32,159 nt of DNA, taken from assembly GCA_020201525.1 (NCBI GenBank), contig JAIVGO010000103.1, positions 1-32,159 on the forward strand. Direction: 5' to 3'. The stretch is from Actinomycetota bacterium (GTDB lineage: Bacteria; Actinomycetota; AC-67). The translations under genes and the position numbers were made by a program. Every line of letters starts with the position of its first letter. The first letter of the stretch is position 1. Positions 9,791 to 16,896 of the stretch are shown piece by piece. The notes below the pieces were generated by a model. It was not told the origin of the DNA and did no database searches. It saw only the letters and a list, made by a program, of their open reading frames with translations.

Positions 9791-10462
9791 TTATTCGGCG
9801 TGCTTGAACTGCGCGCGGTACATGCGCGAGCCGGACGCATCGACAATGGTGACGGCGTCGATCGAATCCACCTGGATAGACAGCGTGCCGCCCCAGGATC
9901 CACGCCCGTCGTTCATGCGGACTCCGCCGACCTGAACCACGCTGCCATCGGACAGCTGCGCGTTGATCGTGAGGATGCCGGAATCCCCGGCATGAGCGAC
10001 GTCGACGAAGATCCACGACGGCCGGCCCTCATACAACAGAGCATGCCCCACAACCGTTTGCCCAGTGGTCAAACGAGCTGCCCGCAGTGATTGCCCGCCC
10101 AGCGCACGGAGCGTCGCCACGTATTCCTTGGTGATCGGATCAGGGCGGTGCGTGAGCTGGAACCCCGCCCACGTCCCGGCCGACGCGATCACAGCCGCCG
10201 CCAACAGAGCCGTCAGCCGGCGAAAGGAACGACGAGGGGAAGCCATCGACTTCAGCACCTTGCTTTCGAAGCCGAGCGGGGGCTCGGCATCCGGGGAAAG
10301 CAGCAACAAGGCATCGGCGGCTTCGGTGAGCTCCTCGACGAACAAACGGCAGTCCACGCACGACGAAAGATGTCCGAGGACGCGCGCACGCTCCGGCCCG
10401 GAAATCGCTCCCAGCGCAAGTTCCGGCGCAAGCTCGCGCGTTTCGGCGCATGTTTCGTTCAT
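9791..10462 (-). CDS. Membrane anti-sigma factor with zinc-finger N-terminus (RskA-like)
   Basis: 223 residues. Near residues 30-40, HLSSCVDC gives the Hx3Cx2C zinc anti-sigma motif, with an upstream Cys at residue 5. One transmembrane helix (about 83-103, LTALLAAAVIASAGTWAGF) follows, then an extracytoplasmic domain (GQTVVGHALLYEGRPSWIFVDV, then GSVVQVGGVRMNDGRGSWGG) of the anti-sigma-K C-terminal type. The protein is expected to hold the partner sigma factor at the membrane until an external signal triggers its release or proteolysis. Its ATG overlaps the sigma stop by 4 bases (ATGA), the usual cognate-pair arrangement. Confidence 0.92.
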   Translation of the reverse strand: MNETCAETRELAPELALGAISGPERARVLGHLSSCVDCRLFVEELTEAADALLLLSPDAEPPLGFESKVLKSMASPRRSFRRLTALLAAAVIASAGTWAGFQLTHRPDPITKEYVATLRALGGQSLRAARLTTGQTVVGHALLYEGRPSWIFVDVAHAGDSGILTINAQLSDGSVVQVGGVRMNDGRGSWGGTLSIQVDSIDAVTIVDASGSRMYRAQFKHAE

Positions 10463-11016
10463 CGGGTCTCCTCGTCGACGAGCGCTGCGCGCAACTTCAG
10501 CATTGCATCACGGATCCTCGTCTTCGCCGTGCCGAGCGGAATAGATTCCGCCTCGCTGATCTCCCGCGCCGACCGGCCGTAGAAAGCCGCAAGCACAAGA
10601 GCGCGCTTGTGGTTCTCCGGCAGCTTGCCGATCGCGGCGCGAACACGTGTGGCGCTGTCCGACGCTACGGCAGCATCCTCGGGTGCCACATCTGTCGCCG
10701 CCAGGTTCATGCTCATCAGTCGCTCCGGATGGATTGGCTCCGCCCGCCTCATGCGCAACGCATCGATCGCCAAATTCCGTGTGATCGCGAGCAGCCACGC
10801 GGCGACGGACCCGCGTCGCGCGTCGTACGCTTGCGCGTGGCGCCACGCGCGAAGGAACGCTTCTTGCGCAACATCCTCCGCCCCACCAGCATCACCGATA
10901 ATCGCCAAGGCGAGCCCGAACACCTGTCTCTGAAATCGCCGGATGAACGCGACGGCGGAGTCTTGATCTCCCGCCGCCAGCCCCGCCAGCAATGCCTCTT
11001 CAGAAGCAGACCACAC
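10459..11016 (-). CDS. ECF-type RNA polymerase sigma factor (SigK-like)
   Basis: 185 residues with both ECF domains. Region 2 spans about 25-95 (FQRQVFGLALAIIGD, AEDVAQEAFLRAWRHA, GSVAAWLLAITRNLAIDALR). Region 4 spans about 125-180 (LPENHKRALVLAAFYGRSAREISE, GTAKTRIRDAMLKLR), with the helix-turn-helix that reads the -35 element. It lacks region 3, as ECF factors do. GTG 11016 lies only 7 bases past a candidate ECF -10 element, so the transcript may be leaderless. It overlaps the anti-sigma gene. Pairing with an RskA-like anti-sigma favours a SigK-like group, but the exact ECF group needs a profile search. Confidence 0.93.
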   Translation of the reverse strand: MWSASEEALLAGLAAGDQDSAVAFIRRFQRQVFGLALAIIGDAGGAEDVAQEAFLRAWRHAQAYDARRGSVAAWLLAITRNLAIDALRMRRAEPIHPERLMSMNLAATDVAPEDAAVASDSATRVRAAIGKLPENHKRALVLAAFYGRSAREISEAESIPLGTAKTRIRDAMLKLRAALVDEETR

Positions 11017-11023
11017 CGTTAGA

Positions 11024-11050
11024 TACCTCGCTCGCGCCCTGAAAGATTGC
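11024..11050 (-). promoter_or_regulatory. Candidate ECF promoter of the sigma/anti-sigma operon
   Basis: On the minus strand, GCAATCT (11050-11044), 16 bases, then GGTA (11027-11024). The spacing equals that of the two CCAATCT elements at 11077 and 28871. Predicted transcription would begin close to the GTG at 11016. Autoregulation is usual for ECF operons. Confidence 0.4.
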
Positions 11051-11076
11051 CTTGGCCTTGGAAATCGCTGCGCTCG

Positions 11077-11103
11077 CCAATCTACGCGCTCGCTCGACTC
11101 GTA
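11077..11103 (+). promoter_or_regulatory. Candidate ECF promoter of the lipid-anchored cupredoxin gene
   Basis: CCAATCT (11077-11083), 16 bases, then CGTA (11100-11103), placed 35 bases before the ATG at 11139. CGTA and CGTC are typical ECF -10 cores. It faces away from the sigma-operon element in a 122-base divergent spacer. Confidence 0.45.
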
Positions 11104-11138
11104 GGAAACTGGTGGAAAGCCGACATCGGGGAGGCACG

Positions 11139-11594
11139 ATGCGCAAGATCTTCGCTCTCATCGCACTCACCGCCCTCTTCACAGCGGGCTGCTCATCGTC
11201 GCCGAAGACCGCGACGGAGCAAACCGAATCGCCCACTCCTCCGGCCGCCACCACAGGGCCGGCTCCCGTCACGCTCACCGGAAGCGTCAACAACCACGGG
11301 ATCAAGGACGTGACCGACCAAGCCGCCACGGTGAGCATCGAGATCGAGCAGGACGACAACTACTTCGAGCCGACGTTCATCAAAGCCGCACCCGGTGCCT
11401 CCGTCTCCGTCGAATTGATGAATGAAGGCGGCACATCCCATACCTTCACGATCGACTCGTTGCATGTCGACAAGACGCTCGCGCCGGACTCGAAGCAAAC
11501 CGTCACGTTCAACCTGCCGTCGAGCGGCGTCGTGAACTTCTATTGCAAGTTCCACAAGTCTTCCGGTATGCAGGGAGCGTTCTACTTCTCGTAG
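11139..11594 (+). CDS. Lipid-anchored cupredoxin (blue copper protein)
   Basis: 151 residues from ATG 11139, with GGGGAGG a few bases upstream. A short signal peptide ends in a lipobox-like LFTAGC (Cys18), followed by a Thr/Pro/Ala linker. The cupredoxin domain has a His at residue 101 (SHTFTID) and C136-x2-H139-x4-M144 (FYCKFHKSSGM). These are the four type-1 copper ligands expected for a blue copper protein. It should work as an electron carrier or copper binder outside the membrane. It is divergent from the ECF operon with a matching promoter element, so it may be an ECF target. It could also be co-transcribed with the downstream mtnB, which starts 44 bases after its stop. Confidence 0.9.
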   Translation: MRKIFALIALTALFTAGCSSSPKTATEQTESPTPPAATTGPAPVTLTGSVNNHGIKDVTDQAATVSIEIEQDDNYFEPTFIKAAPGASVSVELMNEGGTSHTFTIDSLHVDKTLAPDSKQTVTFNLPSSGVVNFYCKFHKSSGMQGAFYFS

Positions 11595-11613
11595 AGCATT
11601 TGACGCAGCGCCT

Positions 11614-11638
11614 CGGGGCCGCAATAAATCAGGCCCCG
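11614..11638 (+). terminator. Hairpin directly abutting the mtnB start codon
   Basis: CGGGGCC (11614-11620) and GGCCCCG (11632-11638) can pair around an 11-base loop. The right arm ends on the base before the ATG at 11639. It could be a terminator for the cupredoxin gene or a structure controlling mtnB translation. There is no T-tract. Confidence 0.4.
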
Positions 11639-12274
11639 ATGGGCGCAGATTCTGCACATTCCGAGGAGAGCGGGACGCGCGCTCTGCTGTGCGAGATGCT
11701 CAGGCTCTTCTACGACAAGGGCTGGGTGTCGGGAACCGGCGGCGGAATATGCGCATCGCTGACCGAGGGCCGGCTGCTCGTCGCGCCGACGGGCGTCCAC
11801 AAGGAGCGCGTGGAGCCGGCCGACTTGTTCCTCATCGATCCCGGCACCGGCGACGTGATCGGCTCCGCCGCGGATGCGGCGCTTCGCCCGAGCGAGTGCA
11901 CGCCGATCTTCAGCGCGATCGTTCGCGCCGGCGCCGGCGCGGTCGTGCATTCGCACGCGCTGTCGGCGGTGCTCGCCGGAGACGCCGCAAAGGGCAGCGT
12001 TCTCACGATCGAAAGCCTGGAGATGCTGAAGGGATTACCGGAAGTGTCGAACACGGACGTGCACTTCGTCCCCGTGATCGAAAACGCGGAGCATGAGCCC
12101 GAGCTGACGAGCGACGTTGAACGGGCGCTGTCCGAAGAGCGCTTTTCCTCTGCGCGCGCCATCGTCGTACGCGACCACGGCGCCTACATCTGGGGTCGCG
12201 ACATCTGGGAAGCAAAGAAGCACACCGAGGTTTATCACTTCTTGTTCGAAGCAACCGTCGCGAGGAGGCATTGA
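11639..12274 (+). CDS. mtnB: Methylthioribulose-1-phosphate dehydratase, APIP-like
   Basis: 211 residues of the class II aldolase fold. The block GWVSGTGGGICA, then LLVAPTGVHKERVEP, CTPIFSAIVRAGAGAVVHSHA and AIVVRDHGAYIWGRD follows the human APIP/eukaryotic MtnB pattern closely. The HSH pair and the later DHG histidine are the zinc ligands. The enzyme dehydrates 5-methylthioribulose-1-phosphate in the methionine salvage pathway; it is cytoplasmic. I chose ATG 11639; an in-frame TTG at 11599 is possible. No Shine-Dalgarno is visible before 11639, and a hairpin ends there. The other salvage genes are not in the window. The stop overlaps the next start by one base. Confidence 0.88.
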   Translation: MGADSAHSEESGTRALLCEMLRLFYDKGWVSGTGGGICASLTEGRLLVAPTGVHKERVEPADLFLIDPGTGDVIGSAADAALRPSECTPIFSAIVRAGAGAVVHSHALSAVLAGDAAKGSVLTIESLEMLKGLPEVSNTDVHFVPVIENAEHEPELTSDVERALSEERFSSARAIVVRDHGAYIWGRDIWEAKKHTEVYHFLFEATVARRH

Positions 12275-12678
12275 TGGCGCACCTGTGTCCGAGCTGTCAG
12301 CAAGAGCTACCGATGTCAAAAGTCGACGTCATCGGGGTCGCCGAAGCAATCGAAAAGGACAAGCTGACGAAGGAAGATGCATTCAAGCGGACGTACCTCG
12401 GACACGGGCGCCAGTCGTCCGTCTTCGTGTTCCAAGGGCACGCCGGACCATTCAAGAAGCACGTGCACGTCACGCACGACGAAATCGGGTACGTGCTCGG
12501 AGGAAACGGAAGCGTGACCGTCGGCGACGTCACGCGCCCCGTCCGTCCGGGCGACGTGTGGATCATTCCATCGGATACGCCGCATTCGGCCGAGTTCGGC
12601 GACCCGTGCCAAGTGCTGTTCATCTCTTCGCCGATCGACGATCCGCAGAACCAGGATCGCGTGTGGGTGGAGGACTAG
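12274..12678 (+). CDS. Single-domain cupin protein
   Basis: 134 residues. Motif 1 is GPFKKHVHVTHDEIGYVLGG (H-x-H-x4-E) and motif 2 is GDVWIIPSDTPHSAEF, giving a complete 3-His/1-Glu metal site. The N-terminus carries CPSC, so a small zinc site is possible. GAGGAGG five bases before ATG 12274 fixes the start; the codon shares one base with the mtnB stop (TGATG). Coupling to mtnB makes methionine salvage plausible. The step needing a cupin there is acireductone dioxygenase (MtnD), but MtnD is longer and I do not see its full signature, so the substrate stays open. Confidence 0.85.
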   Translation: MAHLCPSCQQELPMSKVDVIGVAEAIEKDKLTKEDAFKRTYLGHGRQSSVFVFQGHAGPFKKHVHVTHDEIGYVLGGNGSVTVGDVTRPVRPGDVWIIPSDTPHSAEFGDPCQVLFISSPIDDPQNQDRVWVED

Positions 12679-12800
12679 TGTCGGGGTTTAGGCCCCTGCG
12701 CGTGCTTCGGAACCGCGCCGCCGTTGGACGGCCGGCTTACCCATACACGTTCGAGCACCGGATTCTCGACGAATTATTCCGGGGTGGCCGCGGGCACTAG
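12678..12800 (+). CDS. Possible 40-residue protein at the end of the mtnB-cupin run
   Basis: GTG 12678 shares one base with the cupin stop (TAGTG) and is preceded by GGAGG at 4 bases. The peptide is basic with an aromatic centre (RPAYPYTFEHRILDELF). Its TAG stop shares CTAG with the stop of the converging gene, an arrangement also seen at two better-supported gene pairs in the window. I recognise no family; it could also be a degraded gene end. Confidence 0.45.
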   Translation: MSGFRPLRVLRNRAAVGRPAYPYTFEHRILDELFRGGRGH

Positions 12801-13696
12801 ACAACGCGCTCGTCGGCAGGAACGCTCGTCACCGCTCCTTCGGCCAAACAATTCTGCTCGTGAGTCTGCAAGCCGGCAGTGCCGTTCGATTCCGTGAAGA
12901 CCCCCGGAGACGCGCCGGCGCTCGCGTCGTCGGAGCCGTCGATATTCGCGTACAGCCTGCCGTCCGGACCGTCGAGCGACGTGTCACCTGTCCCGGTCGC
13001 CTCGTTGGGCACAGCCGAGCACAGCACCAGATGCTCGATCTCGAGATCGAACGAGACGAACGTGTCCGAGTAACAGCCTTGGCTGCATGCGCTGGAAAGA
13101 AGTGTGACGTACAGGTAGACCCCCGCGGTGTCCCCTTGTGCGAGCGTGATGTCGTGGGCGGGGTCGCCCGTATCGAAAGCGCGGCCGATCTCGATCATCG
13201 TGCCGCCGGAGTCGTTCGTGGCCGCAAGCTCGCCGTCGCTCGTGCCTCCGTCGTTGATGTCGTAGTTGCTGCAGCCCACGCTGTCGGGGTCTGGGCATGT
13301 GGCGAAGAAGTCGTCGTATAAGTGGGCGCCGTAGGGGTCACTATTCGCGACGACGGCGTCTTCGCCTTGCTCGTAGAACTCCCCGTCATGGTCATCGTCG
13401 AAGAGAATCTGGATGCTCGCCGTTCCGGCGCGCCCCGGAAGCGAGAGTGCCATGTAAAGCGTATCGAGATCATTCATGACCGAAAGCGTGCCGTTCAGCG
13501 TCCCGCCTCCCTCCGCCTCGGGCAGGCGCACATTCACGGCCATGGTTCCTGCCTTGGACCATTCGTCTTGAGAGATCGAGCCGTCGAGGATCGCCGTTCC
13601 CGCGCCGTGAAGAACCGGCGCTGGATGGGCGTCGGCGAGTCCAGCCGTTGCGAGCGAAGCGAGAACAATACCGGCCACGAGCTTATCGATGCGCAC
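12797..13696 (-). CDS. Secreted protein with an N-terminal DOMON/CBM9-like beta-sandwich
   Basis: 299 residues from GTG 13696, with GGGGGAGGAG 7 bases upstream. The signal peptide (RIDKLVAGIVLASLATAGLADA) ends with cleavage after ADA. The mature start has ILDGSISQDEWSKAG and later LDTLYMALSLPG and IQILFDDDHDGEF, a pattern typical of secreted beta-sandwich domains related to CBM9/DOMON modules. The Asp-rich DDDHDGEF may bind calcium. About five cysteines in the mature part may form disulfides. It ends in a Ser/Gly/Asp-rich tail without an anchor. Function is unknown; an extracellular binding protein is the most that can be said. Confidence 0.8.
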   Translation of the reverse strand: MRIDKLVAGIVLASLATAGLADAHPAPVLHGAGTAILDGSISQDEWSKAGTMAVNVRLPEAEGGGTLNGTLSVMNDLDTLYMALSLPGRAGTASIQILFDDDHDGEFYEQGEDAVVANSDPYGAHLYDDFFATCPDPDSVGCSNYDINDGGTSDGELAATNDSGGTMIEIGRAFDTGDPAHDITLAQGDTAGVYLYVTLLSSACSQGCYSDTFVSFDLEIEHLVLCSAVPNEATGTGDTSLDGPDGRLYANIDGSDDASAGASPGVFTESNGTAGLQTHEQNCLAEGAVTSVPADERVV

Positions 13697-13877
13697 CCCT
13701 GATCTCCTCCCCCACCCCGCGCAGATGACGACCGAAGGGCCGCCCGTCGTTCCAAACACCCTTCGCCGTGCGTGACGGCGACTCCTGCTGCACGCCGTTT
13801 GCTTTCTTGTTCATCCGCGTTTTCGCCGACGAACACGAGCCGAACGCCTGTCGGATCTCCGCAGGAGCTCTCACTCG

Positions 13878-13906
13878 AAAAAGGAGCCGCGCGAGCGGCT
13901 CCTTTT
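13878..13906 (-). terminator. Rho-independent terminator of the small secreted-protein gene
   Basis: GGAGCCGC (13883-13890) pairs with GCGGCTCC (13895-13902) around GCGA, flanked by A5 and T4. Transcribed leftward it is a GC stem followed by a U5 tract, 5 bases past the stop at 13912. The opposite direction also has four Ts. Confidence 0.85.
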
Positions 13907-13911
13907 GCGAA

Positions 13912-14121
13912 CTACCCCGGACAGCCGGGGGGTGGCTTCAACGGCGCACCGTTCTTGTCACCGGGCCCCGAATTACCGGGACCACCACCGACGTTGTTCT
14001 GTCCCGGCGTGCACTGCTTGGATCCCGGGCCGGGTGGATCTGCCGTCGCCACCGTCAGCGAGGCAAGAATTCCGAAGACGATGGCCACGACGAGCAACAC
14101 AACAAACACTCGACGGAGCAT
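13912..14121 (-). CDS. Small secreted Gly/Pro/Asn-rich protein
   Basis: 69 residues. A long hydrophobic signal sequence (LRRVFVVLLVVAIVFGILA) is followed by a short mature part rich in Gly, Pro and Asn with two cysteines (KQCTPGQNN and PPPGCPG) that could form one disulfide. AGGAGG five bases before ATG 14121 decides this start over the GTG at 14127. The hydrophobic segment is long enough to remain as a membrane anchor. No family is recognised. It is a single-gene unit with its own terminator. Confidence 0.75.
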   Translation of the reverse strand: MLRRVFVVLLVVAIVFGILASLTVATADPPGPGSKQCTPGQNNVGGGPGNSGPGDKNGAPLKPPPGCPG

Positions 14122-14220
14122 GCTCACCTCCTCACCGCTCCCTGGCTTTCCGCTTCTTCGCGGACGTTTGAGGGTGCGGCAATTTCCTTCCCCGAGCCTC
14201 GATGAGAAAACGCGTCCGGG

Positions 14221-14226
14221 TACACT
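14221..14226 (+). promoter_or_regulatory. Putative -10 element giving a leaderless DUF72 transcript
   Basis: GGGTACACT places a TAnnnT -10 box 8 bases before ATG 14235, which has no ribosome-binding site. That spacing fits transcription beginning at the start codon, a common mode in actinobacteria. No clear -35 element is visible. Confidence 0.4.
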
Positions 14227-14234
14227 TTCGCCTC

Positions 14235-14972
14235 ATGAGTGGGCGGCTCTTCGTCGGGACGAGCGGTTTTGCATACACGGAGTGGCGACCCGAGTTCTAT
14301 CCGCAAGATTTGAAGAACGACGGGATGCTCTCGTACTACGCCGAACGGCTACTGAGCGTCGAGATCAACTACACGTTCTACCGCGAGCCTTCGGCGAAAA
14401 CGGTGGCGCAGTGGGTCGAGCGAACCCCCGAACAGTTTAATTTTGCCCTGAAGGCCAACCGGAAGATCACGCACACCGCGCGGCTTGCCGATGTCGACGA
14501 GGTGCTCGACCGATTCCTGCGCTCGGCATCGCAGCTCGGCCCGCGACTCGGACCGATCCTTTTTCAGCTGCCGCCGACCCTGAAATATCGGGCCGAATTG
14601 CTCGATGGGTTTCTGGCGCGCCTCCCGGCCGGAGACATGCCCGGTGCCGGCCTCTACCGCTTCGCCATGGAGTTTCGCAACGCGACGTGGGATTGCAATG
14701 AAGTGCGCGACAAGCTCACGGCGAACAACGTTTCGTGGTGTGTCGCAGATACCGACGAGCAAGACGCAATGATGGTGCGGACGGCGCCGCAGTTCGCATA
14801 CTTCCGTTTGCGAAAGCTCAGCTACGACGACGAGACCCTCGCAAAGTGGTCGAAGGAAGTTGCATCACTCTTGCGAGACGGTGCCGATGCCTATGTGTAT
14901 TTCAAGCACGAGGACACGGCGTCCGGGGTGATGTACGCGCTTCGATTTCGCGAGCTCGTCGCCGCTGCTTAA
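14235..14972 (+). CDS. DUF72 (YecE-like) protein
   Basis: 245 residues, the usual length of the family. The opening RLFVGTSGFAYTEWRPEFYP is the DUF72 hallmark. It is followed by VEINYTFYREPSAKTVAQW, NFALKANRKITH, GPRLGPILFQLPP, FAMEFRNATW, ADTDEQDA, AYFRLRKLSYDD and YVYFKHEDTASG. The fold is a TIM barrel of unknown biochemical function, probably cytoplasmic. I prefer ATG 14235 because it starts right at the conserved domain and next to a -10 box; ATG 14202 would add 11 basic residues. The TAA stop shares TTAA with the converging zinc-ribbon gene. Confidence 0.9.
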   Translation: MSGRLFVGTSGFAYTEWRPEFYPQDLKNDGMLSYYAERLLSVEINYTFYREPSAKTVAQWVERTPEQFNFALKANRKITHTARLADVDEVLDRFLRSASQLGPRLGPILFQLPPTLKYRAELLDGFLARLPAGDMPGAGLYRFAMEFRNATWDCNEVRDKLTANNVSWCVADTDEQDAMMVRTAPQFAYFRLRKLSYDDETLAKWSKEVASLLRDGADAYVYFKHEDTASGVMYALRFRELVAAA

Positions 14973-15394
14973 CGCACTGCGCGTTGCGGCTCTTCCGAGC
15001 CTTCGAGCTCTACAATGCGCGCTTCGAGCTCAGCAACCTTCGCGTTCAGCAAGCGCAACACCTTGATGAGCATCGCGTTGTCGTTCGCATCCGGGAGCGG
15101 TGGAAGCTTGGGAGAGGTCTCGGGCTTGCGCGTTGCGGAGCGGTGCACGGGAACGACGTCGGCCGGGTGGCTGCGGCGGACGGGCCGCGATCGCGCAGCG
15201 CCTCGCTTCGGTGCGTCTTCAATGGGATCCGGCGCAGCCTTCCGCCGGGCGTCTTCCCACTGCAGGAGCTCCCATTCGACCTTCTCATCGTGGCTCGCCC
15301 AGGTGGTCGGAAAGCCGCATGTGTTGCAGAAAGACTTACCTTCATCGATGCGCTGCTCACAGCGCGTACAGAAGAAACGTAACTTTTTACCCAT
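14969..15394 (-). CDS. Zinc-ribbon protein with C-terminal coiled coil
   Basis: 141 residues from ATG 15394, with GGAGGGG 9 bases upstream. Two CxxC pairs near the N-terminus (FFCTRCEQ and SFCNTCGF) form a treble-clef or ribbon zinc site. A charged, Pro/Arg-rich linker follows (about 55-100). The end is a short Leu heptad helix (LIKVLRLLNAKVAELEARIVELEG), probably an oligomerisation coil. It resembles small zinc-binding proteins of unknown role; nucleic-acid or protein binding is possible. It is the last gene of the minus-strand run that starts with the long coiled-coil protein, separated from the thioesterase by 95 bases. Confidence 0.75.
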   Translation of the reverse strand: MGKKLRFFCTRCEQRIDEGKSFCNTCGFPTTWASHDEKVEWELLQWEDARRKAAPDPIEDAPKRGAARSRPVRRSHPADVVPVHRSATRKPETSPKLPPLPDANDNAMLIKVLRLLNAKVAELEARIVELEGSEEPQRAVR

Positions 15395-15489
15395 TTTCGG
15401 TTTCCCCTCCGCCGCTGAGAGCCGCTTCACCCAACTAACGACGCCCCGAGCCTCCCGATACAAAGGAATACGGTGCAATTCGGCTCCTC

Positions 15490-15963
15490 TTACGGGTTGT
15501 AGGTGCGCATCTTCCCGACTTCGCCTCCGAACCGCTCCGCGTGAGGCTGGAAATGCTCCACGTTCACTTTGAGGAACAAGGCTTTCGCATCGACGGCGAC
15601 CTCACCGTTGATGCGTCCGGTCATGCGCGCATGAATTTTCCGTTCCTCGACCAAGAACGCTTCGCCCTCGAGCTCGAGACGCGCACCGACCGGCACCGGT
15701 TTCCGGTAATCGACCTCCAAATGCGCCGTGACCGCGGGGTGCGCGATCAGCCACAGCAAGAAGCCCATCGCCTCGTCGACTGCGGCAGCGATCACGCCGC
15801 CGTGCGCCAAGCCGGGCGCACCTTGGTGGTGCTCGGTGACGAGAAACGATCCGTGCACGCTCAGCCCCTCTCCGGCGTACATCTCCATGTGCATACCGGT
15901 GGGATGGTCGGGCCCGCAGCCGAAGCAGCGATGGTAGTGCGAGGGAAGCGGCTCGTCACTCAT
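15490..15963 (-). CDS. PaaI-family hotdog-fold thioesterase
   Basis: 157 residues. The N-terminus RCFGCGPDHPTGMHM and the central APGLAHGGVIAAAVDEAMGFL are characteristic of PaaI/YiiD-like acyl-CoA thioesterases. The HGG and the Asp of VDEAMG are part of the active site. A later HLEVDYRKPVPVGARLELEGE matches the second half of the hotdog domain. It should hydrolyse an acyl-CoA in the cytoplasm; substrate unknown. ATG 15963 overlaps the end of the aldo/keto reductase gene by 8 bases (ATGAGTGA), so the two are coupled. With a crotonase upstream, acyl-CoA turnover is a reasonable theme. Confidence 0.85.
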   Translation of the reverse strand: MSDEPLPSHYHRCFGCGPDHPTGMHMEMYAGEGLSVHGSFLVTEHHQGAPGLAHGGVIAAAVDEAMGFLLWLIAHPAVTAHLEVDYRKPVPVGARLELEGEAFLVEERKIHARMTGRINGEVAVDAKALFLKVNVEHFQPHAERFGGEVGKMRTYNP

Positions 15964-16891
15964 CGGTCTGCGCCAAGACCTCTTCGATGTCGGAAAATAC
16001 GTCGTCACTCAGCAGGCCTTCGGCGCCGACCGCGTTCGCTCGGACGTGTTGTGGGTTGCGCGAACCGACGATCGCGCTCGTAACGCCGCTCTGCTGGACG
16101 ACCCACGCCGTCGCCAGGTCCGGCAGCGACAGACCGGCGCGCTCAGCAATCGGCCGGAGTTCTTCGACGACTGCGAGATGCTTCTCGATCGCTCCGGGAG
16201 CGAAGAAACGATCGTAGAGGTCGAAACCGCGCGCACCGCCGCGCCAATCCCCTTCATCGAACGTCGCATCTTTCGTCACCGTGCCCGTCAGCAATCCATA
16301 CGCGAGCGGGCCGTACGCGACGACGCCCGTACCGTTGTCGGCCGCGAAGCGAATCACATCCAGGTTGGTGCGATGCAGCATCGACAGATGCGGCTGGATC
16401 GAGTCGACGTGACCGACCTTCTCGCAACGCTCGATCAAATCTTCGTTGAAGTTCGAGACGCCGATACACCGAACGAGACCGTCCGCCTGCAACTCGCACA
16501 TGGCTTGCCACGATTCTTCGACCGGCACGTCGCCGGCCGGCCAGTGGAGCTGATACAGGTCGATGAGGTCGCGCCCAAGACGTGCGAGGCTGCCTTCTGC
16601 GGCCTTGCGGATTTGATCGGCGCGAAACCCGCCAACGGTCGGCGCAACTTTCGTCGCCACGAGGATGTCTTTCGCGCCGGCGACTGCGCGCCCGACGATC
16701 TCTTCGGAGACATACGGTCCATACGCCTCCGCGGTGTCGATCCAATTGATGCCGGCTTCGATGCCGGCGTGAATCGCAGCGATGATTTGGTTCTCGTCGA
16801 ATTTCTCGCCCCAGTGCCCGCTCGCTTCCCAGGCGCCGTAGCCGATGATCGAAATCTCAGGACCGTTTGAGCCGAGCCGTCGTGTTTTCAT
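15956..16891 (-). CDS. Aldo/keto reductase
   Basis: 311 residues from ATG 16891. The start MKTRRLGSNGPEISIIGYG is followed by WIDTAEAYGPYVSEE (catalytic Asp and Tyr), ILVATKVAP (Lys) and LIDLYQLHWP (His), completing the AKR tetrad. Later IGVSNFNEDLIERC, VVAYGPLAYGLLTG and AIVGSRNPQHV form the NADPH-binding half of the TIM barrel. It is an NADPH-dependent cytoplasmic oxidoreductase of unknown substrate. An upstream GTG at 16915 falls inside a 16-bp palindrome, so I reject it as the start. The gene overlaps the thioesterase downstream. Confidence 0.92.
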   Translation of the reverse strand: MKTRRLGSNGPEISIIGYGAWEASGHWGEKFDENQIIAAIHAGIEAGINWIDTAEAYGPYVSEEIVGRAVAGAKDILVATKVAPTVGGFRADQIRKAAEGSLARLGRDLIDLYQLHWPAGDVPVEESWQAMCELQADGLVRCIGVSNFNEDLIERCEKVGHVDSIQPHLSMLHRTNLDVIRFAADNGTGVVAYGPLAYGLLTGTVTKDATFDEGDWRGGARGFDLYDRFFAPGAIEKHLAVVEELRPIAERAGLSLPDLATAWVVQQSGVTSAIVGSRNPQHVRANAVGAEGLLSDDVFSDIEEVLAQTDE

Positions 16892-16896
16892 GGCCC

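Noticed and set aside
13683..13874. 63-codon minus-strand frame upstream of the secreted beta-sandwich gene
   Set aside because: No ribosome-binding site or recognisable protein character, and it overlaps the ribosome-binding site and start of the real gene.
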